Source: Chloroflexota bacterium
Lineage (GTDB): Bacteria > Chloroflexota > Anaerolineae > Anaerolineales > Villigracilaceae
Assembly: GCA_016234495.1 (NCBI GenBank)
Contig: JACRBI010000037.1
Coordinates: 1 to 64,000 of the forward strand
Direction of reading: 5' to 3'
DNA length: 64,000 nt
In this document: piece by piece, positions 54,519-62,026 of the stretch
Position numbering within the stretch: position 1 is the first letter of the stretch
Layout: each line of letters starts with the position of its first letter
The notes under the pieces: model-generated
What the model was told of the DNA's origin: nothing
The model's database searches: none
The model's input: only the letters and a program-made list of their open reading frames with translations
Translations under genes and position numbers: made by a program

Positions 54519-56120
54519 TCAGCCTCGCGAGCGCTGGGGTGAAAGAGGAATTTCCTGTCCCTGCCGCTGGCGTGTCTGGCGGATGTAATCCCGCACCAGC
54601 TGTGGCGGGTGGGGCTGTGTTCCGCCCATGATGAGGTATCCGGGCGCCCAAAAGTCGCCGGATGGATTCTCTTTCTTTAAGCGAATGATCTCGGTAAAAA
54701 TCTTGTCGGAGGTTTGCTGGCGCATAATCCGCATGAGATAGCCGGGCGATGTATTCGGCTGCACATTCGCCACCCACTGCAAATATTCCGGGCGTACGGC
54801 AAGATATTCCAGCCGCCAGCCGAAGGCAATGCAAATATTTGGCAGCCATTCGCCGAGGCGTTCAGCCAGGTCACCGGTAATGTAATGGGCTGAAAAACGC
54901 GGCACAAGCAAGCACGCATAGGTGAGGTGATACAAGCCTGCCGAGGCTGGCTCGATGACGAGTTTGCGCGCCGCTTCCGTGGTCGGGCTTGCGCGGGTGA
55001 CATCCATTTCGCCGGGCGCGGGTCTTGCCACAGGCGTCTCCGGTCTTTGTTTGGGCTGGGCGGCGCCATCTATTTTTTCGAACGCTGATGACGGCCTCAC
55101 GGATTGATCCGGGTCGTTCATCACAAGTTTATCGAGCTGAATGGAAGGGGACGGCTCGCGGTTGAATACGCCTGCATTCGAAAGCGAGGACGAGATGCGC
55201 GTTTCGTTGGGATCGAATTTTGCTTCACGAGCTGAAGCAGGCTCGGGGTTTGGCGAAGGGATATTGGTGAGGATTTGTGAAATGGGGGCGATATTAAGGT
55301 CTTCGCCCTCATCGTCAAAATCGGCGGGGAAGTCCGCGCTTGGCTTGGGGGCAGGCTTGATCGGTTTTTGAACCTCAGGTCGGTCGGCGCCAAAGTCATT
55401 GACAAGTTGGTTGGCCTGTCCGCGGATGGTGCTAAAGGGAGTCTCTGCGTCGAAAACAAGAGCAAGTACGGTGTCGGTTGTGAGGCGGGTGGCGTAGAGC
55501 ATGTGTTCGGCCTTTGTGCTTTCAAGCCGGATAAATCGCAGCAAGTCTGAGCCTCTTTGCCCATCCCAGTTTCGTGTGACGGTTTGAGCCACTTCTCGTG
55601 CCGCGCTTTGCGAAAGTCCGCCCGCGTAGGCCCAAAGATCATTCTTGCGGGTGATCAGCGCTGCTTGAGCCGAAGATTCCAAAGTGATGCGCGTCAGGTG
55701 TTGCGCGGCCTTGGTGGCATCGTTCAGCCAGGGGGTGGCTGTGTTTATATTTGCAGAAGCAGGTGTCGGTTGAGGTTGACTGATTGCGTTCATAAAGTCC
55801 GCCATTCTAAAAGGTTTGCGAACAAGGATCCAGGGGCGCAGGTCATCGAAAAGTGGAACGGATGCGCCATCATCACAAAGGATGACGAGATTGATGCCCT
55901 GGCGAATGGTGCGCAGTGCGAGGCCGGTTTCTATGAGCATGTCCTCGCCGAGAGCCAGGTCAAGCAGAGCCAGCGGGACGCCAATTGCATCTGCGCGTAC
56001 CACAGCGGTTGATTTATTGGTCACCACATGGACACGATAAAACGCCGTCTCTTCCAATGTGCGACGGATCGTTTCGCCAAGGGCGGAAGATGGGGTGACT
56101 ACAAGAACATCCGCGGGCAT
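54519..56120 (-). CDS. Receiver-like / Roadblock-like / degenerate Y1-transposase fusion
   Basis: 533 residues. Residues 1-115 look like a response-regulator receiver: LALLDLAL keeps the phospho-acceptor Asp and RKPF the Lys, but the acidic pair is replaced (VVTPSS). Residues about 130-250 resemble a Roadblock/LC7 domain (SSAQAALITRKNDLWAYAGG, VLALVFDAETPFSTIRGQ). A Pro-rich disordered linker covers about 255-390. Residues 394-515 resemble the IS200/REP-type Y1 transposase: YHLTYACLLVPRF, AERLGEWLPNICIAFGWRLE, DFWAPGYLIMGG, and Tyr512 in VRDYIRQ. The HUH histidines are Tyr446 and Gln448 here (RPEYLQ). I infer a domesticated, probably non-cutting DNA-hairpin binder. Confidence 0.72.
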   Translation of the reverse strand: MPADVLVVTPSSALGETIRRTLEETAFYRVHVVTNKSTAVVRADAIGVPLALLDLALGEDMLIETGLALRTIRQGINLVILCDDGASVPLFDDLRPWILVRKPFRMADFMNAISQPQPTPASANINTATPWLNDATKAAQHLTRITLESSAQAALITRKNDLWAYAGGLSQSAAREVAQTVTRNWDGQRGSDLLRFIRLESTKAEHMLYATRLTTDTVLALVFDAETPFSTIRGQANQLVNDFGADRPEVQKPIKPAPKPSADFPADFDDEGEDLNIAPISQILTNIPSPNPEPASAREAKFDPNETRISSSLSNAGVFNREPSPSIQLDKLVMNDPDQSVRPSSAFEKIDGAAQPKQRPETPVARPAPGEMDVTRASPTTEAARKLVIEPASAGLYHLTYACLLVPRFSAHYITGDLAERLGEWLPNICIAFGWRLEYLAVRPEYLQWVANVQPNTSPGYLMRIMRQQTSDKIFTEIIRLKKENPSGDFWAPGYLIMGGTQPHPPQLVRDYIRQTRQRQGQEIPLSPQRSRG

Positions 56121-56188
56121 TTGGGTTCAGTTTATCACCGATACGGGGCGGAATCAAGCCAGACAACTTCGCGATTCTGTGAGGTGGG

Positions 56189-56770
56189 TCAATCTGCGCT
56201 GGGGTTTCTCGCGGAGGCATCGAAATCGCCTTGCAGTTCTTTTATTCCCAATAAAGCCATCAGCACTTCGGGTGGAAGTTCCGCTTCGGGCAGGTCAACC
56301 TTGTAGAGCTGGTCGTTCTCCGCTCGTTCACGCAAGGAACGCCACAACGTTTGCCGCTCATCTCCGCTGACAACGAGGTCGTTCAATGTTTTTGCGTTCA
56401 GCAGATACTCGCCCGTGGAATACAGGAAGGTCAGCCGCTTCCATTTTTCGGCGCTGATGGGTTGGGATAATTTTTCCAGCCCGCCGATCTGGATTTTGTA
56501 ATACTCTTCCCTCGCGCGCGCATGCTCTGCTTCGTCACGCAGCAGGTCGGCGCGTGTGGTTAATTCGTGACCGTTCACCTTGGCTGCGAACTCGATCCGT
56601 CCGCCGCGTTCGGCGAATGCCGAGGGTTGGTAAAAAGCCAGATAGTCCACGGCAACCACTTTCGGCGCGGTGCGAAGCGGGATGCGATACCATCCCAAAA
56701 GCCGCGCGATCTCCAAATCCCGTGGTGACGGCAGCAGGGCAACGAGGACCAAGTCAGTGGGTTTTATCAT
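56189..56770 (-). CDS. Conserved-looking protein upstream of the Y1 fusion, unknown
   Basis: 193 residues, soluble. It starts DLVLVALLPSPRDLEIARLL, then WYRIPLRTAPKVVAVDYLAF and KRLTFLYSTGEYLLNAKTLN. It seems to belong to a family of uncharacterised proteins, but no function is known to me. It lies 68 bp before the fusion gene on the same strand, so they may be one transcript. A perfect TATAAT (56779-56784 on the minus strand) lies 8 nt before ATG 56770. Confidence 0.75.
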   Translation of the reverse strand: MIKPTDLVLVALLPSPRDLEIARLLGWYRIPLRTAPKVVAVDYLAFYQPSAFAERGGRIEFAAKVNGHELTTRADLLRDEAEHARAREEYYKIQIGGLEKLSQPISAEKWKRLTFLYSTGEYLLNAKTLNDLVVSGDERQTLWRSLRERAENDQLYKVDLPEAELPPEVLMALLGIKELQGDFDASARNPSAD

Positions 56771-56778
56771 CGCATCGA

Positions 56779-56784
56779 ATTATA
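56779..56784 (-). promoter_or_regulatory. -10 element hugging the start of the 193-residue gene
   Basis: TATAAT on the minus strand is 8 nt from ATG 56770, which implies a leaderless or nearly leaderless transcript. Confidence 0.55.
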
Positions 56785-56791
56785 CCCATCA

Positions 56792-56829
56792 CGGTCACAA
56801 ATTGATAAAAAAAACGCAATTTGTGACCG
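56792..56829. repeat. CGGTCACAAATTG hairpin between divergent genes
   Basis: CGGTCACAAATTG (56792-56804) and CAATTTGTGACCG (56817-56829) are perfect 13-bp arms. It sits between the divergent starts at 56770 and 56862, beside the -10 of the 193-residue gene, so it could be an operator or hairpin target. It shares GGTCAC with the 57498 palindrome. Confidence 0.65.
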
Positions 56830-56861
56830 AGGGCATTACATAACTTCTTGAGGAGCAGAAC

Positions 56862-57494
56862 ATGAAGATTCACTCATCACGATTTGAGCAGACCACCGCG
56901 CTGACGGATGTGTTTTTGGGAATCCTTTCAGCTTATCTTGCCGTGCAATTCATCCCACTTACAGGCTTCAAATGGGATGTGTGGGCATGGGCTTTTGGAT
57001 TGCTCGCGTTCTCATCACTTTTAGGCGCAGCCGCGCATGGCTTTGAAATGAGTCAAAAGATAAATACCCGGCTGTGGATGCCGTTGAATTTATCGCTTGG
57101 ACTTGTGTTGGGATTGTTTGTCGTTGCGGCGCTGTTTGACTTAAGCGGTGAGGCTGTTGCCCGGAGTGTGCTTCCCTTTATGATCGTGGCGGGATTTATC
57201 TTTTTTCTGGTCACAGTTTTTGTTCCCGGTACCTTCATGACCTTTATCGCTTATGAAGCGGCTGCCATGTTGTTTTCGCTAGGCGTATATGGATTCCTCA
57301 CCTTCAAAGGAACCTTGCCCGGCGCGGGCTGGATGCTGGCGGGAGTTTTTGTCACCATCATTGCGGCGGTAGTGCAGGCTGTCGGCAGGGCGGGCAAATC
57401 CATGCTTTGGAATTTTGACAACAATGGGATGTTCCATTGGATTCAAATGCTGGGTTTGGCTCTGTTGGCAGTGGGGTTGAAGGCGGCGTTGTAA
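56862..57494 (+). CDS. Polytopic membrane protein, unknown function
   Basis: 210 residues with about seven membrane helices. Conserved-looking polar residues in helices (AAAHGFEMS, WNFDNNGMFHWIQMLGL) suggest resemblance to DUF6962-type membrane proteins, with possible hydrolase-like His residues as in the CREST superfamily. This is tentative. GAGGAG lies before ATG 56862. Confidence 0.75.
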   Translation: MKIHSSRFEQTTALTDVFLGILSAYLAVQFIPLTGFKWDVWAWAFGLLAFSSLLGAAAHGFEMSQKINTRLWMPLNLSLGLVLGLFVVAALFDLSGEAVARSVLPFMIVAGFIFFLVTVFVPGTFMTFIAYEAAAMLFSLGVYGFLTFKGTLPGAGWMLAGVFVTIIAAVVQAVGRAGKSMLWNFDNNGMFHWIQMLGLALLAVGLKAAL

Positions 57495-57529
57495 AAAGTA
57501 GGTCACGCTTCAAGCGTGACCTACTTTTT
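57493..57529. terminator. Bidirectional terminator made of a GTAG palindrome
   Basis: AAAAAGTAGGTCACGCTT (57493-57510) and AAGCGTGACCTACTTTTT (57512-57529) pair perfectly. A-rich and T-rich flanks make it a terminator for both convergent genes. The core GTAGGTCACGC belongs to the same family as the lipM-internal and 40840 elements. Confidence 0.9.
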
Positions 57530-57531
57530 TT

Positions 57532-58998
57532 CTACGACAATCCAACTTCCTTGTTGAACTCGACGATCAACTCGTCAATTTCATCAGCCTGCTTTTGGAC
57601 ATCGGTCCAGTAAGTGGGTGAGTACCATTGGTCTTGAATTTCCTGGTAGCTGCGTCCCTGCTGTTCGACCCAGGTGTAATATTTCAAGTTGTGGACTCGG
57701 CGGCGTTCGGGATAGGTTAACTCGAGCATGTTGTCCGTGGATTGCCCGTGCAGGTAATGAGCGAAATCGGCGGCGGCGTCACGCTCGCTGTATTCGCCGA
57801 ATTCCTGATGCATCTCATGCAGGCGTGAGCGATATAGTTCCATCGAGTCGGTCAGCATGGTGATCATGACATCGTTCTCGTCCATCTCGTAATACTTGGC
57901 GACCTTGATGCAGGAAAGAACATTCGAGATGCCAGAGAAGCCTAAAAGATCGAGATTGGAGATTAGAGATTCAGGCACGCCTTTTTCTGCGAGCAGGGCG
58001 CGTCCGTTTTCTTCATTGAAGAGGCGCGCAATGTTGACCACGGCATTATCGTCAATGGCGGTGACAAAGTCGGTGTTCTTGCTGTTGTGAACCCACGGCA
58101 CATGTTTGTCTCCGATGCCTTCGATGCGATGCGCGCCGAATCCGTTTTCCAAAAGGGTGGGGCATTGCAGGGCTTCGCTCGCGATGATCTTGCTGTATGG
58201 GAAAATCTGCTTGAGATAATCACCGCTGGCGATTGTCCCTGCCGAACCAGTAGCGGATGCCATGCCGCGGAAGCGGTCATTCGGTCCCATGACTTGCTTG
58301 AGCGCTTCTTCCATTGCGTGACCTGTCACTTCGTAGTGCCAGAGATAATTTCCAAATTCTTCGAATTGGTTGAAGATCATCAGGTCTTGACCGGACTTCT
58401 TCAACTCCCAGCATTTATCGAAAATTTCTTTTACATTGGATTCAGAGCCAGGGGTCTTGATCGTTTCGCCTGCCACTTTTTCCAGCCATTCGAATCTTTC
58501 CTTTGACATGCCTTCGGGCAAAATGGCAATTGATTCACATCCAAGCAATGCGGAGTCGTATGCGCCGCCGCGGCAGTAATTTCCTGTGGACGGCCAGACT
58601 GCCTTTTGAGTGGTCGGGTCAAACTGACCTGTGACCAGTCTCGGCACCAGACAGCTAAACGCCGCCCCGACTTTGTGCGCTCCCGTCGGGAACCATTTGC
58701 CAACGACGACAATGATGCGCGCTTTGACTCCTGTCAGCGAAGACGGAAGCTCGAGAAAGTTGACCCCGCCAAAGGTCCCGCCTGATGCGGTGGGTTGGTT
58801 GTGCCAGTTGATTCGAAACAAGTTGCGCGGGTGAATGTCCCAGAGTCCGATGCTCTTCAATTCCTCCTTGACTTTGGCAGGAATTTTGGAAGGGTCTTTC
58901 ATTTGGGCGTAGGTGGGGATGATGATGTTGCGCTCTTTGGCGCGTTGAATGGCGCGGGCGCGGCGGTCTTTGTGAATGGTCAGGTCAATTGTGGTCAT
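57532..58998 (-). CDS. Fold-type II PLP-dependent enzyme, substrate unknown
   Basis: 488 residues. PTGAHKVGAAFS carries the PLP Lys near residue 107, and SATGSAGTIASGDYL near 248 looks like the phosphate-binding loop, as in the cysteine synthase/TrpB superfamily. PSTGNYCRGGAYDSALLGCE is the substrate-side loop. The C-terminal 120 residues are an extension not seen in basic cysteine synthases. The reaction is not known. It stands alone. Confidence 0.85.
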   Translation of the reverse strand: MTTIDLTIHKDRRARAIQRAKERNIIIPTYAQMKDPSKIPAKVKEELKSIGLWDIHPRNLFRINWHNQPTASGGTFGGVNFLELPSSLTGVKARIIVVVGKWFPTGAHKVGAAFSCLVPRLVTGQFDPTTQKAVWPSTGNYCRGGAYDSALLGCESIAILPEGMSKERFEWLEKVAGETIKTPGSESNVKEIFDKCWELKKSGQDLMIFNQFEEFGNYLWHYEVTGHAMEEALKQVMGPNDRFRGMASATGSAGTIASGDYLKQIFPYSKIIASEALQCPTLLENGFGAHRIEGIGDKHVPWVHNSKNTDFVTAIDDNAVVNIARLFNEENGRALLAEKGVPESLISNLDLLGFSGISNVLSCIKVAKYYEMDENDVMITMLTDSMELYRSRLHEMHQEFGEYSERDAAADFAHYLHGQSTDNMLELTYPERRRVHNLKYYTWVEQQGRSYQEIQDQWYSPTYWTDVQKQADEIDELIVEFNKEVGLS

Positions 58999-59096
58999 GG
59001 GATTCTCCTGATGAATAGTTGTCAGACAACTTGATTATAGCGCACATCCAGCTTGTGTTGAAATGTTTAAGATAATTGTACGCCCAGACAGGCGGA

Positions 59097-59122
59097 ATTA
59101 ATGAGACTATTAATGCTATAAT
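59097..59122 (+). promoter_or_regulatory. Promoter and likely operator of the antitoxin/toxin module
   Basis: TGCTATAAT (59114-59122) is an extended -10. ATTAAT occurs at 59097-59102 and 59109-59114, a repeat overlapping the promoter as expected for an autoregulating antitoxin. Confidence 0.6.
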
Positions 59123-59141
59123 GTGACCACAAGGAGTTCTT

Positions 59142-59429
59142 ATGGCTCAGTACAAAGTTGGCATTCGTGATTTGAAGACGCATCTTAGTTCTTATCTGGA
59201 AAAAGTGCAAAAGGGGCATACGATTATTATCACCTCGCACGGCAAGCCCATTGCCAACCTCACTCCAAACAGGGAGGAGTTGGCAGACCGCATCAAGGCA
59301 TTGCAGGAGGCGGGGTTGATCTCGTGGAATGGAAAGAAAATGCGCGATATTTCTCCCGTTGCAATAAATCGCGGTGAAAAACTTGCTTCAGATATTGTTG
59401 TGGAGATGCGCGATGAATCTTTATTTTGA
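59142..59429 (+). CDS. Phd/YefM-family antitoxin
   Basis: 95 residues. VGIRDLKTHLSSYLEKVQKG, then TIIITSHGKPIANLTP, is the Phd/YefM DNA-binding start. The C-terminal 40 residues (AGLISWNGKKMRDISPV) should wrap the toxin. AAGGAG lies before ATG 59142. It overlaps the toxin gene by 17 nt. Confidence 0.93.
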   Translation: MAQYKVGIRDLKTHLSSYLEKVQKGHTIIITSHGKPIANLTPNREELADRIKALQEAGLISWNGKKMRDISPVAINRGEKLASDIVVEMRDESLF

Positions 59430-59841
59430 TACCAGTGCCCTTGTAAAAAGATATATCAAGGAAGCTGGGTCGGAAAGTGTTCGCGAATGGATTCGTTCAT
59501 CAGACCACAAAGCTACAGGATTAATCACAAGGGCGGAATTATCGGCGGGTATTAATCGTTTGCTGCGGATGAAATACATTATCCCGGAAGATTATACAAA
59601 AGCCCTGCACGAATTCCGCATTGACTGGGAATCTTTCAACCGTATTCCAATTACCGAACAACTTGTCGCACGGGCAGATTTGCTTGCTTGTGAATATTCC
59701 CTGCGCGGATATGACGCCATCCATCTCGCCTGCGCATTGACATGGCAGGACTTGCTTGGCACGCAGGTTTCCCTTGCAAGTTTTGATAAAGAACTCCTGG
59801 ACGCTGCGCAAAAAATGGGGATGGAAGTTTTGTATCAGTAA
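59413..59841 (+). CDS. PIN-domain toxin (VapC-like)
   Basis: 142 residues. The acidic residues of the PIN ribonuclease site are present: YFDTSALVKRY, TRAELSAG, GYDAIHLA and SFDKEL. It should cut RNA when not held by the antitoxin. ATG 59413 lies inside the antitoxin gene with GGAG upstream; a longer frame from 59374 is unlikely. Confidence 0.93.
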   Translation: MNLYFDTSALVKRYIKEAGSESVREWIRSSDHKATGLITRAELSAGINRLLRMKYIIPEDYTKALHEFRIDWESFNRIPITEQLVARADLLACEYSLRGYDAIHLACALTWQDLLGTQVSLASFDKELLDAAQKMGMEVLYQ

Positions 59842-59843
59842 AA

Positions 59844-59880
59844 CGTCCCGCAAGTTTATAAACCTGCAGGACGATTCTTT
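59844..59880. terminator. Terminator-like hairpin between convergent genes
   Basis: CGTCCCGCAAGTTT (59844-59857) and AAACCTGCAGGACG (59860-59873) pair imperfectly, followed by TTCTTTATTC. It separates the toxin gene from the decarboxylase operon. Confidence 0.6.
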
Positions 59881-59888
59881 ATTCTTTT

Positions 59889-61022
59889 CTACAATCCCAG
59901 CATCTTGCTCACGACCGAAAGCAAAATTCCGCCCGCGATTACGCTCCCCAGTTGACCTGCGGTATTCGCACCCATCGCGTGCATGAGGATGAAATTGTTC
60001 GGGTCTTCATCGTTTGCTGTTTTCGCCGCCAAGCGTCCCGCCATTGGAAAAGCGGAGATGCCCGCCGCGCCGATCAGCGGATTGATCTTGCCGCCTGAGA
60101 TGACGCACATCAACTTGCCGAATAACAATCCCGCAACGGTATCGAGCACAAAAGCGAACAATCCCAGCACCATGATCTTGCCTGTGTCCAAATTCAGGAA
60201 CGCGGCTGCGCTCATGGTTGACCCAATTGCCAGACCCAAAAATAATGTGGCGATGTTGATGATCTCGTTTTCTGCGGCCTTGCTGAGTCTGTCCACCACG
60301 CCGGACATCTTGAGCAGATTCCCCAGCATGAGCATGGAAATAAGCGGAGTCGCCTCAGGCACAAGCAAGCCCACGACAATTGTCAGCACAACAGGGAAAA
60401 GAATCAACGTCTTTTTTGAGATTGGCTTCGGCGCATATTCCATTTGAATCATGCGCTCTTTTTTTGTGGTGAGCAATCTCATCAATGGCGGCTGGATGAT
60501 GGGAATCAGGCTCATGTATGAATAGGCCGCCACCGCAATCGGCGCGAGCAATTCTGGCGCGAGTTTTGTCGCCACGAAAATGGAGGTCGGTCCGTCAATC
60601 GCGCCGATTACACCGATGGACGCGGCTTGATTCAACGGGAAGCCTAAAACTATCGCAAGCATCAACGTGCCGAAGATTCCGAATTGTCCCGCCGCGCCGA
60701 GCAGCACCATGCGCGGTTGAGCCAGCAGCGGCGAGAAGTCGATCATCGCACCTACACCGATAAAGATCAACAACGGGAACAATTCTGTCTTGATGCCCGC
60801 GTCATATAAAACTTTGGTCATGCCTTCGGCGGCAGTCATGCCTGCCAGCGGAATATTCGCCAGCAAACACCCAAAGCCGATCGGCAAAAGCAGCACAGGC
60901 TCGATCTCTTTAAAAACCGCGAGATAAATTAATATCAACGCCGCAAATATCATCACCGCGTTGCCGAGGGTGAAGTGACTGAAACCTTTTAGCAATTCGG
61001 GGATCAATGAAGTCAAGTCCAT
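59889..61022 (-). CDS. Na+-translocating decarboxylase beta subunit
   Basis: 377 residues with about ten membrane helices. LLPIGFGCLLANIP, GAIDGPTSIFVATKLAP and LLFGKLMCVISGGKINPLIG, then GAAGISAFPMAGR are OadB/GcdB/MmdB signatures, including the GAIDGPT region of the Na+ site. It couples decarboxylation of carboxybiotin to Na+ export. It is the last gene of the four-gene operon. Confidence 0.94.
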   Translation of the reverse strand: MDLTSLIPELLKGFSHFTLGNAVMIFAALILIYLAVFKEIEPVLLLPIGFGCLLANIPLAGMTAAEGMTKVLYDAGIKTELFPLLIFIGVGAMIDFSPLLAQPRMVLLGAAGQFGIFGTLMLAIVLGFPLNQAASIGVIGAIDGPTSIFVATKLAPELLAPIAVAAYSYMSLIPIIQPPLMRLLTTKKERMIQMEYAPKPISKKTLILFPVVLTIVVGLLVPEATPLISMLMLGNLLKMSGVVDRLSKAAENEIINIATLFLGLAIGSTMSAAAFLNLDTGKIMVLGLFAFVLDTVAGLLFGKLMCVISGGKINPLIGAAGISAFPMAGRLAAKTANDEDPNNFILMHAMGANTAGQLGSVIAGGILLSVVSKMLGL

Positions 61023-61028
61023 AAAAGT

Positions 61029-61079
61029 CTCATAATCGTCAATCGAAAATTGTCAATCATAAATCGCAAATCGTAAATT
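61029..61079. repeat. AT-rich AATCGTAAAT-type spacer
   Basis: Bases TAATCGTCAATCGAAAATTG, TCAATCATAAATC and GCAAATCGTAAATTG are short tandem, degenerate words between the beta subunit and biotin carrier genes. No gene is seen. Confidence 0.4.
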
Positions 61080-61080
61080 G

Positions 61081-61542
61081 TTACATCCACGCTGCCTCGC
61101 CCACATCTGCAAACTTGATCAACGGCTGCTTGTGCGCCACACTTTGTCCTGCGCTCACGAGCACTTCGCTCACCGTTCCGCTGTACACCGAGCGAATATT
61201 GTTTTTCATTTTCATCGCTTCGATGATCACCACCACCTGCCCCGCTTCCACTTTTTCGCCGGGCTTTACAAAAACTTCAATGACCGTTCCAGGCAGCGGC
61301 GCAGTTTGGGCATTGCCGCTTAATGCGAGATTGGGAGAAGATGCGGCGGCTGGAGCAGGGTGCGGATTAAATGGTTTGCTCTCCGTTTTTCTGCCCGCTT
61401 CTTTCTTTGTTTCGGCTTGGTCAGCGTTCTCGGGCATGACCTCAAACCGGTCACCGTCCACGAAAGCAATGACGGGTCGCGCATTGATGTTCTCAATTTC
61501 AACTTCATACGTTTGGTTCTTGACTGTGATTTTATATTTCAT
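61081..61542 (-). CDS. Biotin carboxyl carrier protein of the decarboxylase
   Basis: 153 residues. The C-terminal biotinyl domain has VVIIEAMKMKNNI with the biotin Lys in AMKM, and a Pro/Ala-rich linker precedes it. An N-terminal beta strand segment (YKITVKNQTYEVEIENI) is as in gamma/delta carriers of sodium-pump decarboxylases. It carries CO2 from the transferase to the membrane subunit. Confidence 0.94.
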   Translation of the reverse strand: MKYKITVKNQTYEVEIENINARPVIAFVDGDRFEVMPENADQAETKKEAGRKTESKPFNPHPAPAAASSPNLALSGNAQTAPLPGTVIEVFVKPGEKVEAGQVVVIIEAMKMKNNIRSVYSGTVSEVLVSAGQSVAHKQPLIKFADVGEAAWM

Positions 61543-61556
61543 AATTTATCTCTTGG

Positions 61557-61618
61557 TGGTCGAGTAGGCGGCGGGTCTCGACTGCGAAGCGCTCGACCAT
61601 CGCCGCTGTATCGAGACC
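61557..61618. repeat. Interleaved GGTCGAG/GGTCTCGA repeat
   Basis: TGGTCGAG (61557-61564) pairs with CTCGACCA (61592-61599), and GGTCTCGA (61574-61581) pairs with TCGAGACC (61611-61618). GTAG follows the first arm. It touches the stop of the gamma-subunit gene. Confidence 0.55.
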
Positions 61619-61950
61619 TAACGCCTTCTAAAATTTCCCTTTTGCGAGCGTTGACTCGTCCGCATACCCAACTGCCAGGCAGAGACAATGGCTGTCGGCG
61701 GTTCGGCCAGCGGATGCGCGGAGGATTGCCCCTGCTCGGCAAGTGCAATCGCAACGGCAATCGCGGCGGCCTGGGCTTTGAATCCTGTTTCAGGAACGGG
61801 AGCAGGCTCGGGCGCAGGCAATGAAGCGGATTCTTTCTCAGCAGTGAAAAGTGTCAGCAGAACCATCATCAGCCATAAAAGAAGAATCGCGCCGAAGACA
61901 AGTCCCATGCCGAGAGCGGTGATTTGTAGTGAAAGTAGAAAGTCAGTCAT
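61618..61950 (-). CDS. OadG-like small membrane subunit
   Basis: 110 residues. One membrane helix near the N-terminus (ALGMGLVFGAILLLWLMMVL) is followed by a Pro-rich linker and a short basic tail, as in gamma/delta subunits of Na+-pumping decarboxylases, which tie the transferase to the membrane. Position between carrier and transferase genes supports this. Confidence 0.82.
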   Translation of the reverse strand: MTDFLLSLQITALGMGLVFGAILLLWLMMVLLTLFTAEKESASLPAPEPAPVPETGFKAQAAAIAVAIALAEQGQSSAHPLAEPPTAIVSAWQLGMRTSQRSQKGNFRRR

Positions 61951-61962
61951 AGTTTCTCAATT

Positions 61963-62026
61963 GACCATAGGCCGTGGACGATAGACGGTTTTTACGGTCT
62001 ACCGTCCGTCGTCCTTTGTCCATCAT
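61963..62026. repeat. GGTCTACCGTC repeat, copy 2
   Basis: The sequence has GACCATAGGCCGTGG, GACGATAGACGG and ACGGTCTACCGTCCGTCG, related to 20127-20178. It is in the spacer before the transferase stop. Confidence 0.5.

Noticed and set aside
54519-56120. An active IS200/IS605 insertion sequence
   Set aside because: The transposase domain lacks the HUH pair and is fused to two other domains; there is no TnpB and no typical ends directly around it.
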